This document shows positions 25,156 through 32,707 of a stretch of 43,663 bases of DNA, piece after piece (position 1 is the stretch's first letter; every line of letters starts with the position of its first letter). This stretch comes from Candidatus Nitrosopelagicus sp. GTDB lineage: Archaea > Thermoproteota > Nitrososphaeria > Nitrososphaerales > Nitrosopumilaceae. The notes beneath the pieces were generated by a model. The model had not been told where the DNA came from. It did not search any database and saw only the letters and a list, made by a program, of their open reading frames with translations. The translations under genes were made by a program, and so were the position numbers. The stretch is from contig JAOMCQ010000009.1 of NCBI GenBank assembly GCA_028345095.1, positions 1 to 43,663 on the forward strand, given 5' to 3'.

Positions 25156-26934
25156 ATGGTAGCACAAGGAAAAATTGTATGGATTAGTGGACCCGCAGTA
25201 AAGGCTGATGGCATGGCTGATGCAAAAATGTATGAAACTGTATCAGTTGGTGAATCAAAATTAATCGGTGAAGTAATTCGTCTTACTGGTGACGTAGCAT
25301 TTATTCAAGTTTATGAATCAACAAGTGGATTAAAACCAGGTGAACCTGTAGTTGGTACTGGAAATCCTCTCAGTGTTTTCCTAGGACCTGGTATTATTGG
25401 TCAAATTTATGATGGAATTCAAAGACCACTAAAAGATTTAGCCGCAAAATCAGGCTCATTCATCGGTAGAGGAATAACAACCACTCCTGTTGATATGACA
25501 AAAGAATATCACTTTAGCCCAACTGTTGCAGTAGGCGATGAAGTTGAAGCCGGAAATATTATTGGAATTGTTCCAGAATCATCATTGATCGAACATAAAA
25601 TTTTAGTTCCACCAGATCACAAAGGTGGAAAAATCACAAAAATTGTTTCAGAAGGAGATTATAATTTAGATGTAGAAATTGCTACTGTAGAAAAAGATGG
25701 TGAATCATCTCCACTAATGATGTGGCATAAATGGCCTGTAAGACAACCACGACCATATCTTAAACGATATGATCCAACAGTTCCATTACTTACTGGTCAA
25801 AGAGTTATTGATACATTTTTCCCATTAGCAAAAGGTGGTACTGGTTCTATTCCTGGAGCATTTGGTACTGGTAAAACCGTTACACTTCATCAAATTGCAA
25901 AATGGGCTGACTCTCAAGTTGTAGTCTACATTGGATGTGGTGAAAGAGGTAATGAAATGACTGAGGTACTTGTTGAGTTCCCAGAACTCAAAGATCCAAG
26001 AACTGGAAAACCACTTATGGACAGAACAGTACTTGTTGCAAATACAAGTAACATGCCAGTGGCTGCAAGAGAAGCAAGTATCTACACTGGTGTAACAATT
26101 GCAGAATATTATCGTGATATGGGTTATGACGTTGTACTTGTAGCAGATTCTACAAGTAGATGGGCAGAAGCACTTCGTGAAATGTCAGGAAGATTAGAAG
26201 AGATGCCTGCAGAAGAAGGTTATCCATCATATCTTGCATCAAGATTAGCAGAATTTTATGAAAGAGCAGGACGTGTTCAAGCAAAAGGTTCTCCTGAAAG
26301 AGATGGCTCTGTATCACTAGTAGGAGCAGTATCTCCATCTGGCGGTGACTTTACAGAACCAGTTACCACACACACAATGAGATTTATCAAGACATTCTGG
26401 GCTCTAGATGCCAGTTTAGCATACTCAAGACATTATCCATCAATTAACTGGATGAACTCATATTCTGGATATCTTGCAGATATCGCAAAATGGTGGTCAG
26501 AAAATATTAGTAAAGATTGGTTGGATATTAGAAGTCAAACATATGGAATCTTACAAAGAGAAGATACACTAAAAGAAATCGTTAAACTGTTAGGACCTGA
26601 AGCACTTCCAGATGAAGAAAAATTAATTCTTGAAGTTGCAAGAATGGTAAAAATTGGAATCTTACAGCAAAACTCCTTTGATGATGTCGATACTTACTGC
26701 AGTCCTGAAAAACAGTTTAAATTAATGAAATTACAAGTTGACTTTTACAATAAAGGTCAACAAGCGCTAAAAGATGGTGCATCACTAGCTGACATTCGTT
26801 CTATGAATGTGATCTCATTATTACTAAAAGCAAGAATGGATGTCAAAGATGATGAGATGGATAAATTAGATAAAATAGGAAATGACATGGAAGAACAATT
26901 CAAAAGTGTTACAGGAGTAAAGGTTCAAAATTGA
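25156..26934 (+). CDS. atpA: A-type ATP synthase catalytic subunit A
   Basis: 592 residues. This is the catalytic subunit of the A1 head. The P-loop is [12 protein letters not shown] (the family usually has GPFGSGKT), followed by [15 protein letters not shown] (catalytic Glu region). Also present are the bulge/non-homologous region (about 115-190) and [19 protein letters not shown] (Walker B and SRWAEALRE). No intein is present; the reading frame is continuous. Its TGA overlaps the TTG of subunit B (TTGA). Confidence 0.97.
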   Translation: MVAQGKIVWISGPAVKADGMADAKMYETVSVGESKLIGEVIRLTGDVAFIQVYESTSGLKPGEPVVGTGNPLSVFLGPGIIGQIYDGIQRPLKDLAAKSGSFIGRGITTTPVDMTKEYHFSPTVAVGDEVEAGNIIGIVPESSLIEHKILVPPDHKGGKITKIVSEGDYNLDVEIATVEKDGESSPLMMWHKWPVRQPRPYLKRYDPTVPLLTGQRVIDTFFPLAKGGTGSIPGAFGTGKTVTLHQIAKWADSQVVVYIGCGERGNEMTEVLVEFPELKDPRTGKPLMDRTVLVANTSNMPVAAREASIYTGVTIAEYYRDMGYDVVLVADSTSRWAEALREMSGRLEEMPAEEGYPSYLASRLAEFYERAGRVQAKGSPERDGSVSLVGAVSPSGGDFTEPVTTHTMRFIKTFWALDASLAYSRHYPSINWMNSYSGYLADIAKWWSENISKDWLDIRSQTYGILQREDTLKEIVKLLGPEALPDEEKLILEVARMVKIGILQQNSFDDVDTYCSPEKQFKLMKLQVDFYNKGQQALKDGASLADIRSMNVISLLLKARMDVKDDEMDKLDKIGNDMEEQFKSVTGVKVQN

Positions 26935-28313
26935 GTAATCAAGGTGGAGTTCAATACAGCAAGATTGCTGAAATTAAAGGACCGCTAGTGATTGTTGATG
27001 GCGTTGACAATGCAGCATTTGATGAACTTGTAGAGATTGAAACAACTGAAGGTGAAAAACGTCTAGGTAAAGTCTTAGAAGTTGGAAACGGTAAAGCAGT
27101 TGTACAAGTATTTGAAGGAACAACTGGTCTTTCTGTATCTGGAACAAATGCAAAATTTGTTGGAAAAGTTATGGAAATGCCAGTTTCAGAACAAGTACTT
27201 GGTAGAGTTTTTGATGGTTTAGGAAGAGCAAAAGATGGTTTACCAGAACCAGTTGCAGATTCATTTTTAGATATTAACGGCGCACCAATGAATCCTGAGC
27301 AAAGAGAGTATCCAAAAGATTTCATTCAAACTGGGGTCTCTGTAATTGATGGAATGCTTACTTTAGTAAGAGGACAAAAACTTCCAATATTTTCTGGCTC
27401 TGGTATGTCGCACAACATCTTGGCAGCACAAATTGCACGTCAAGCAGCAATCATTGGAACAGATGATAGCTTTGCTGTAGTCTTTGCGGCAATTGGTGTG
27501 CAATACAGCGAAGCAGAATATTTTAAAAGAAGTTTAGAAGAATCTGGTGCACTAAAAAGAAGTGTACTATTTTTGAATCTTGCAGATGATCCTGCAATTG
27601 AGAGAATTATTACACCTAGAGTAGCATTAACTGTTGCAGAATATCTTGCATATGACTTAGGAATGCACGTATTGGTTATTCTTACTGATATGACAAACTA
27701 TGCAGAGGCACTTCGTGAAATTAGTGCAGCAAGAGAGGAAGTACCAGGAAGAAAAGGTTATCCAGGTTATCTTTACACTGACCTTTCTACAATTTATGAA
27801 AGAGCAGGACGATTAAAAGGCAAAAAAGGAAGTGTAACACAAGTACCTATCTTAACAATGCCATCTGATGATATTACACATCCAATTCCAGATCTTACTG
27901 GATACATTACAGAAGGACAACTTGTACTTGGACGTGATTTGTTTAGACAAGGAGTCTATCCACCAATCAATATCTTGATGAGTCTTTCTAGAATCATGAA
28001 AGACGGAATTGGTGAAGGAAGTACACGAGCTGATCATCAAGAAATTTCAAATCAAAACTATGATGCATATTCTCGTGCTCAAGAAGTAAGAGCACTAGCA
28101 GGAATTGTAGGAAAAGCAGGACTTACACCAGTTGATCTTAATTACATGAACTTTGGTGATGAATTTGAAAAAAAATTTTTGTCACAAGCAATTGATGAAG
28201 ACAGAACCATTGAAGAAACATTAGGACTACAATGGAACTGTGTCTCAAAACTTCCAAAAAATGAACTCACCAAAGTCAAAGACAAATACGTAGAACAATA
28301 TTACAAGGAATAA
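26931..28313 (+). CDS. atpB: A-type ATP synthase subunit B (regulatory, non-catalytic)
   Basis: 460 residues. It pairs with subunit A in the hexameric head. Its nucleotide loop is degraded as expected ([11 protein letters not shown] instead of a Walker A GKT). [30 protein letters not shown] is the diagnostic segment. The start codon is TTG within TTGA. The next gene follows after 5 bases. Confidence 0.97.
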   Translation: MSNQGGVQYSKIAEIKGPLVIVDGVDNAAFDELVEIETTEGEKRLGKVLEVGNGKAVVQVFEGTTGLSVSGTNAKFVGKVMEMPVSEQVLGRVFDGLGRAKDGLPEPVADSFLDINGAPMNPEQREYPKDFIQTGVSVIDGMLTLVRGQKLPIFSGSGMSHNILAAQIARQAAIIGTDDSFAVVFAAIGVQYSEAEYFKRSLEESGALKRSVLFLNLADDPAIERIITPRVALTVAEYLAYDLGMHVLVILTDMTNYAEALREISAAREEVPGRKGYPGYLYTDLSTIYERAGRLKGKKGSVTQVPILTMPSDDITHPIPDLTGYITEGQLVLGRDLFRQGVYPPINILMSLSRIMKDGIGEGSTRADHQEISNQNYDAYSRAQEVRALAGIVGKAGLTPVDLNYMNFGDEFEKKFLSQAIDEDRTIEETLGLQWNCVSKLPKNELTKVKDKYVEQYYKE

Positions 28314-28318
28314 TTCTA

Positions 28319-28951
28319 ATGTCATTTGGACAAAACGTTACAGCAACAAAGATTGAGTTATTCAAATACAAACGTTCTAGTCAAGTTGCCACGATGGTAC
28401 AGAAAATTTTAGATGATAAGCGCAAAGTCTTACTAAAAAATATTGAAGAAATGATTGCTGAAGCACAAAAAACAAGAGGCGGAATTTGGGAACCTTTACA
28501 GGAAATTTATCAATCAGTTAACGAATCATATCTATCTTTAGGAGTTGGAACTGTTGATTCCGTAGCTCAATCAACTCCAGGTGTAATGGAAGTAGAATCT
28601 GATGTAAAACGTGTAGTTGACGTAACTATTCCTGTATTAAGCGTCACTGAAAAAGATACAAAATCAATTCCTTACGGATTTGCGGATACTAATTCATCTA
28701 TTGATCGTGGTGCAAAGCTAATCAAAGCTCTTCTTCCAAAAATTTGCAAGGCCGCTGAATATGAAAACTCAATTTTTAGTCTTGCAAAAGCACTTGAAAA
28801 GACACAAAAACTACTAAACGCTTTAGAAAATGTAATTATTCCTCAATACAAACAAAGAGTTCGATTTATACTTGCCACTTTGGAAGAAAGAGAAAGAGAA
28901 GAATTCGCAAGGTTAAAAAAAGTGAAAGCTTCAATGGAGAAAAGACAATAA
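28319..28951 (+). CDS. atpD: A-type ATP synthase subunit D
   Basis: 210 residues. This is the central rotor shaft: two long antiparallel helices with a short beta hairpin between. Typical N-terminal helix (ATKIELFKYKRSSQVATMVQKILDDKRKVLL) and C-terminal helix (ENVIIPQYKQRVRFILATLEEREREEFARLKK) with the conserved N-x-(V/I)-x-P motif. The next ORF begins right after its stop. Confidence 0.93.
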   Translation: MSFGQNVTATKIELFKYKRSSQVATMVQKILDDKRKVLLKNIEEMIAEAQKTRGGIWEPLQEIYQSVNESYLSLGVGTVDSVAQSTPGVMEVESDVKRVVDVTIPVLSVTEKDTKSIPYGFADTNSSIDRGAKLIKALLPKICKAAEYENSIFSLAKALEKTQKLLNALENVIIPQYKQRVRFILATLEEREREEFARLKKVKASMEKRQ

Positions 28952-29083
28952 ATGGCAAAAAATGAAATTAAAAGATTACTTGAAAATTCTAAAAAAACTT
29001 TAGATAATGAATATGAAAATTCTTCAAAAACAATTAAAGATAAATTACAATCTGCAAAAAAGAAAACTTTGGATAAGATCTAA
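28952..29083 (+). CDS. Small helical protein in ATP synthase operon, 43 aa (possible stalk partner)
   Basis: A 43-codon ORF (begins MAKNEIKRLL) starting with no gap after subunit D and ending 23 bases before the proteolipid ATG. The whole peptide is a charged amphipathic helix (KKTLDNEYENSSKTIKDKLQ), like the beginning of the peripheral-stalk G/H subunits, but far shorter than the usual ~100 residues. No separate subunit G/H is seen in the window. A stalk helix role is inference from position, helicity and charge pattern. Confidence 0.55.
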   Translation: MAKNEIKRLLENSKKTLDNEYENSSKTIKDKLQSAKKKTLDKI

Positions 29084-29106
29084 TTAAATTGGGTGTTGGT
29101 TTAAAT

Positions 29107-29445
29107 ATGGTCTCTAGAATTCAAAAATTGAAAATGAAACCACTCTCAATATTCTTACTTGCAGTCATCGCAGTTTCATTTACAGGACTAACCGGCGTAG
29201 CACATGCTGCTGAAGAAGATACTTCTTCTAGTAGTGGTGATGGTTCAAAATTAATCGGTGCAGGTCTTGCATTTGGTCTTGCAGCAATGGGTGCAGGAAT
29301 TGGTTTAGGTTATGTCGGCTCTGCAGGTTTAGCAGTAATTACTGAAAACCCAGCATTACAATCCAAAGTGTTCATCTTCATCGGAATGGTAGAATCAATT
29401 GCAATCTACGGTATCGTCATGATGTTCATTATCTTAGGACAATAA
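29107..29445 (+). CDS. atpK: A-type ATP synthase proteolipid subunit K (c subunit), with signal peptide
   Basis: 112 residues from the ATG at 29107 (a TTG at 29089 is in frame but less likely). Residues 1-34 form a signal peptide (VAHA, then AEEDTSSSS). Two membrane helices follow: GAGLAFGLAAMGAGIGLGYVG and VFIFIGMVESIAIYGIVMMF. The ion-binding glutamate is E96 in the second helix. Mature length (about 78) fits a two-helix c-ring monomer. A cleavable leader on a c subunit is unusual. Confidence 0.9.
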   Translation: MVSRIQKLKMKPLSIFLLAVIAVSFTGLTGVAHAAEEDTSSSSGDGSKLIGAGLAFGLAAMGAGIGLGYVGSAGLAVITENPALQSKVFIFIGMVESIAIYGIVMMFIILGQ

Positions 29446-29452
29446 TCAAAAA

Positions 29453-29485
29453 AATAATTTTTTTAAAATTTTTTAATTCTTTTTG
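29453..29485. terminator. Bidirectional AT-rich terminator between atpK and pyrI
   Basis: A-runs and T-runs on both strands (TTTTTTTAAAATTTTTTAATT) lie between the convergent ends of atpK and pyrI and overlap the last codons of pyrI, able to stop both transcripts. Confidence 0.5.
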
Positions 29486-29943
29486 CTGATTTTTAGATCA
29501 TTAACATCTAAAATTCTTCCACAGTATCTACATTTTAGAACAAGATTTTCTTTATCCATGACCTCCATTGTAGATTCAATGTGTTCATGACTGTTAGTAA
29601 TACAATCTGGATTTGAGCATCTAAAAATTTGTTCTATTTCATTTGGTAGTGAAACTCGTCTCTTTTCTACCAATTTGTAATCTTTGATTATATTCACAGT
29701 AGAAGATGGAGCAATGACAGCTAGCTTGTTTGTATCATCGTCCTCTAGAAATCTACCTTCTACCTTTATCATATCTTTTTTCTTTAATTTCCCGCTAGGC
29801 ATGTTTAATGCAATTGTTATTACATTTCCACGACTGCCGTCAATTTCAAGTGCTTCTAAAACATTGAGGCCTTTTCCCTCGTTAATATGATCAATTACCG
29901 TCCCATCTTTGATACGTCTGACTATCAAATCCGACTGTTCCAT
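29473..29943 (-). CDS. pyrI: Aspartate carbamoyltransferase regulatory subunit
   Basis: 156 residues. It binds nucleotides (ATP/CTP) and holds the catalytic trimers together in the archaeal/E. coli-type complex. The N-terminal allosteric domain includes VRRIKDGTVIDHINEGKGLNVLEAL. The C-terminal zinc domain has the four Cys: CSNPDC and CRYCGR. It is divergent from pyrB with only 28 bases between starts, while most archaea keep pyrBI in one direction. Confidence 0.95.
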   Translation of the reverse strand: MEQSDLIVRRIKDGTVIDHINEGKGLNVLEALEIDGSRGNVITIALNMPSGKLKKKDMIKVEGRFLEDDDTNKLAVIAPSSTVNIIKDYKLVEKRRVSLPNEIEQIFRCSNPDCITNSHEHIESTMEVMDKENLVLKCRYCGRILDVNDLKISKKN

Positions 29944-29971
29944 AGAATAGTTTGTATATCTGCCACTATAT

Positions 29972-30901
29972 ATGATTCAAAGAATGAATAATTTTTCTCA
30001 AGAAAATATCATATCCATACGTGATTTATCCAAGGATGATCTGGAGCAAATCTACTCTAAAACTAATGAAATCATCGAAATGAAGCCAGAACAAAGACGG
30101 GAAATAGCCCGAGGAAAAACTTTGGGATATCTTTTCTTTGAACCTAGTACTAGAACTAGACTTAGCTTTCAATCTGCAATGGCTTTGATTGGAGGAACAT
30201 CATTTGGAATTGCCGATGCAACATCTTCTTCTGTTCAAAAAGGTGAAAGTTTAGCTGATACTGTAAGAATAATGGCTGGATATGCTGACGCAATTGTTCT
30301 ACGTCATTCTCTAGATGGTTCTAGTAAATTTGCAGCAGAAGTATCAACAAAACCCATAATTAATGCAGGTAGTGGAACAGAAGAACATCCTACACAAGCA
30401 ATTCAAGATTTGTATACAATAAAAAAAGAATTAGGCAAAATTGATGGAAAAAATATTGGAATTGTTGGTGATCTGAAATATGGAAGAACAGTTTATTCTT
30501 TGTTGTATGGATTAAGCAATTATGATGTTAATGTACATTTGATATCTCCTGAATCATTAAAAATTAGAAGTGATTCTACATACAATCTTAAAGAAAATTT
30601 ATCATATACTGAATCTGAAAATCTAGATGAGTACATAGAAGATTTGGATGTGTTATATGTAACAAGAATTCAAAAAGAAAGATTCCCTGATGAAGAAGAA
30701 TATGTCAAAGTTAAAGGTAGTTATGTAATAGGTCAGGATGTCGTAAATAAAATGAAAGAAGATTCTATATTATTACATCCTCTTCCAAGAATCGATGAAA
30801 TTTCTACAGATGTTGATTCTACAAAACAAGCAAAATATTTCCAACAAGCTGAATACGGAAAATTTACTCGTGCAGCAATCCTAAGTCTACTCTTAAAATA
30901 A
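29972..30901 (+). CDS. pyrB: Aspartate carbamoyltransferase catalytic subunit
   Basis: 309 residues. It condenses carbamoyl phosphate with aspartate, the first committed step of pyrimidine synthesis. Seen: the carbamoyl-phosphate loop FFEPSTRTRLSFQSAM, EEHPTQAIQDL, VGDLKYGRTVYSL and HPLPRIDEIS. Two possible starts exist: ATG at 29972 and ATG at 29984 (MNNFSQEN). A TATATATG element sits right at the start. The gene ends 65 bases before a tiny Cys-rich ORF. Confidence 0.96.
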   Translation: MIQRMNNFSQENIISIRDLSKDDLEQIYSKTNEIIEMKPEQRREIARGKTLGYLFFEPSTRTRLSFQSAMALIGGTSFGIADATSSSVQKGESLADTVRIMAGYADAIVLRHSLDGSSKFAAEVSTKPIINAGSGTEEHPTQAIQDLYTIKKELGKIDGKNIGIVGDLKYGRTVYSLLYGLSNYDVNVHLISPESLKIRSDSTYNLKENLSYTESENLDEYIEDLDVLYVTRIQKERFPDEEEYVKVKGSYVIGQDVVNKMKEDSILLHPLPRIDEISTDVDSTKQAKYFQQAEYGKFTRAAILSLLLK

Positions 30902-30941
30902 GAAAACAGTAGTTATACCTGATCTATATGCCCAAGTGTCA

Positions 30942-30948
30942 TTAAATA
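30942..30948 (+). promoter_or_regulatory. TATA box for the small Cys-rich gene
   Basis: TTAAATA is centred 22 and 28 bases before the two candidate ATGs (30967 and 30973), consistent with a leaderless transcript. Confidence 0.45.
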
Positions 30949-30966
30949 CAAACTTTGCAATAATAT

Positions 30967-31098
30967 ATGGAAATGTCACTTTATGACTACAAAAAAGGAA
31001 ATCTTCTAATTTGCTTTGATTGTGGTGAAGCCTCTAATCAATGCAAATGTACAAAATCCAAAGTTGAAGAATCTAGTTTTGTTTCAGCTTTTGAGTAA
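30967..31098 (+). CDS. Small Cys-rich (zinc-knuckle-like) protein, 43 aa
   Basis: A 43-codon ORF. Cys pattern CFDCGEASNQCKC gives a CxxC ... CxC arrangement that could bind one zinc or iron ion. It has its own TATA box and ends 11 bases before the convergent gene. Start could be ATG 30973, two codons later, given the TATA spacing. Function unknown; nucleic-acid binding is typical for such small archaeal zinc proteins. Confidence 0.5.
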   Translation: MEMSLYDYKKGNLLICFDCGEASNQCKCTKSKVEESSFVSAFE

Positions 31099-31109
31099 CC
31101 AAGATTTTT

Positions 31110-32681
31110 TTAACTTATTCTTATAATTCCATCTTTGATCAAATATTCAATTCCATCAATGAATGCAGAATCTGGTATCTGGCCATCAGCCCACCATCCA
31201 GCATTGTTTTTCACCCACTCTGGAATTCCATCTGCTTCTGATTCACTTTGTTTTGCATTTGAAACAACAATAATTCCATCTTTGATCAAATATTCAATTC
31301 CATCAATGAATGCAGAATCTGGTATCTGGCCATCAGCCCACCATCCAGCATTGTTTTTCACCCACTCTGGAACTGATGATGATTTTGATTCTGTTTGTCC
31401 ACCAACTACAAATGCAAATTCTGTTTGTTGTCCACTACCTGAAATATTTGAAAATCTAGCGACCGTTAACCCTATTTGTTCTTCTGTAAATGTAAAGTCT
31501 GTAAAGTCTGCACCAATTTTTGCAAATCTGTCTTCAGAAAAAATTGTTTTACCATCTTGTAATATTGTAAATGTATAATCAGAATTTCTAATTGGACCCA
31601 AGTCTGTCGTATCTCTGAATGTATAGATGAACTTGACTTTCTCACCTGGAATGATAACTTTAGGATCCCATGATAAATCAACTTGATACTCTTCACTAAG
31701 TGTTAAGGTGCGTAATGGAAATTCTATTTCTTTTCCTTTATTTAGCACTAAATCAATTGAATTAGGTAATACTGCAGATGAACTATCCATATCCATCTTT
31801 TTTAATTGATTCTTGATGTGTCTAACATGATCTGGCAGTAGTACAAAATGAACTATACGATTATCTTCTTCAGAATAATCATCGATAAATATAGATGATT
31901 TGAATAGTTCTACCCCATTACCTGTCCCTGAATAATTTGGCGAAAGAAATTCTAGTGTATTTTTTGGAAACATTATTTCTGTGTGTATTACATTTGTATG
32001 TGAAATGTTTGTTTCAGAAAAATCAAATGGAAAACTAATTTTTGCAACGTTTTCCTTTGCATCATACTCGAAACTGCTAATTTTATCATAGTATGATTTT
32101 ACTCTAAACTCTGTCTCTTTTTGTCCTGTATTTTCTTGATAATATGATACGTCAGTTACGCTTACTTGTACTTCAAACTCAATATTACTGATTATTCCAA
32201 TCTCATCTTGTGCATCAAGTATAATCTTGAACGTGTATATTCCACCTTTATCAAAAATTGGCCCAGTTATGATTAATGGTGATGTATCTGTTTTTTCCCA
32301 TAATCCAAAACTATTCTTCTCTCCAGAAATCTCAATAGCATCTCTACTTGTTACGATTACATCTGGTTCAACTTGTAAAATTAAATTTCCATCTTGTGTG
32401 TAAAACCATTCATCTAACAATAACTGATTGTCATTGAAAATTTGAACTTTGAAACTAGTATTTGTAATGGTTTCACGATTAGTATGATCATAGGCATCAA
32501 TCTTAATTATTTTCTCATCTGATTTGTAAAAGTCTGATGGAAGTAATTCTACTGTAACTTTGACTTGTCTGTTATCTGTAAAAATTAATGGTGATGCTTC
32601 AATACCTGCACCATGTCCAAACGCTGTTCCAATTGAAAATGTAATAAAAAATGCTAACAGTATTCCAAATATTATCTTCAT
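31110..32681 (-). CDS. Exported copper-cluster protein with two C-terminal WVKNNAGWW repeats (P1)
   Basis: 523 residues. A signal peptide is predicted to end TAFG with mature N-terminus HGAGIEASP. The body is beta-rich with segments shared with the P2 gene at 38944: GPI(F)xKGG(I/L)Y, ENxVHF-like and a Trp-Asp strand. No further family was recognised. The C-terminus carries two copies of a compact unit (IPEWVKNNAGWWADGQIPDS followed by IEYLIKDGII) encoded by a perfect 102-base DNA repeat. Such WxxxNAxWW units recur in archaeal surface proteins and probably bind the cell surface, a partner protein or metal. TATA-like sequence around 32706 overlaps the end of the CopC/CopD gene. Function inferred from neighbours: copper acquisition or protection. 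Confidence 0.6.
   Translation of the reverse strand: MKIIFGILLAFFITFSIGTAFGHGAGIEASPLIFTDNRQVKVTVELLPSDFYKSDEKIIKIDAYDHTNRETITNTSFKVQIFNDNQLLLDEWFYTQDGNLILQVEPDVIVTSRDAIEISGEKNSFGLWEKTDTSPLIITGPIFDKGGIYTFKIILDAQDEIGIISNIEFEVQVSVTDVSYYQENTGQKETEFRVKSYYDKISSFEYDAKENVAKISFPFDFSETNISHTNVIHTEIMFPKNTLEFLSPNYSGTGNGVELFKSSIFIDDYSEEDNRIVHFVLLPDHVRHIKNQLKKMDMDSSSAVLPNSIDLVLNKGKEIEFPLRTLTLSEEYQVDLSWDPKVIIPGEKVKFIYTFRDTTDLGPIRNSDYTFTILQDGKTIFSEDRFAKIGADFTDFTFTEEQIGLTVARFSNISGSGQQTEFAFVVGGQTESKSSSVPEWVKNNAGWWADGQIPDSAFIDGIEYLIKDGIIVVSNAKQSESEADGIPEWVKNNAGWWADGQIPDSAFIDGIEYLIKDGIIRIS
31124..31225. repeat. Perfect 102-bp direct repeat, copy 1 (within P1 gene)
   Basis: Identical at all 102 positions to copy 2 at 31271-31372; the spacing from start to start is 147 bases (49 codons), so the unit stays in frame. 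It encodes the WVKNNAGWW repeat. The perfect identity, including silent positions, indicates recent duplication or gene conversion. Confidence 0.9.
31271..31372. repeat. Perfect 102-bp direct repeat, copy 2 (within P1 gene)
   Basis: Second copy of the repeat at 31124-31225; 45 bases of unique sequence (a Ser/Glu-rich linker) lie between the copies. Confidence 0.9.
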
Positions 32682-32683
32682 AT

Positions 32684-32701
32684 AGTGAAACTATTATCAC
32701 T
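32684..32701. promoter_or_regulatory. Imperfect palindrome upstream of the P1 gene (possible operator)
   Basis: AGTGA and TCACT arms separated by 8 bases lie between the TATA-like element and the start codon of P1. Only five-base arms, so weak; AGTGA also occurs at the same distance from the CFI-box gene start (38849-38853). Confidence 0.25.
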
Positions 32702-32707
32702 CTTATT

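Noticed and set aside
25156-26934. Possible intein in ATP synthase subunit A (a common site in archaea)
   Set aside because: The reading frame runs through the P-loop without an insertion and has normal length (592 residues).
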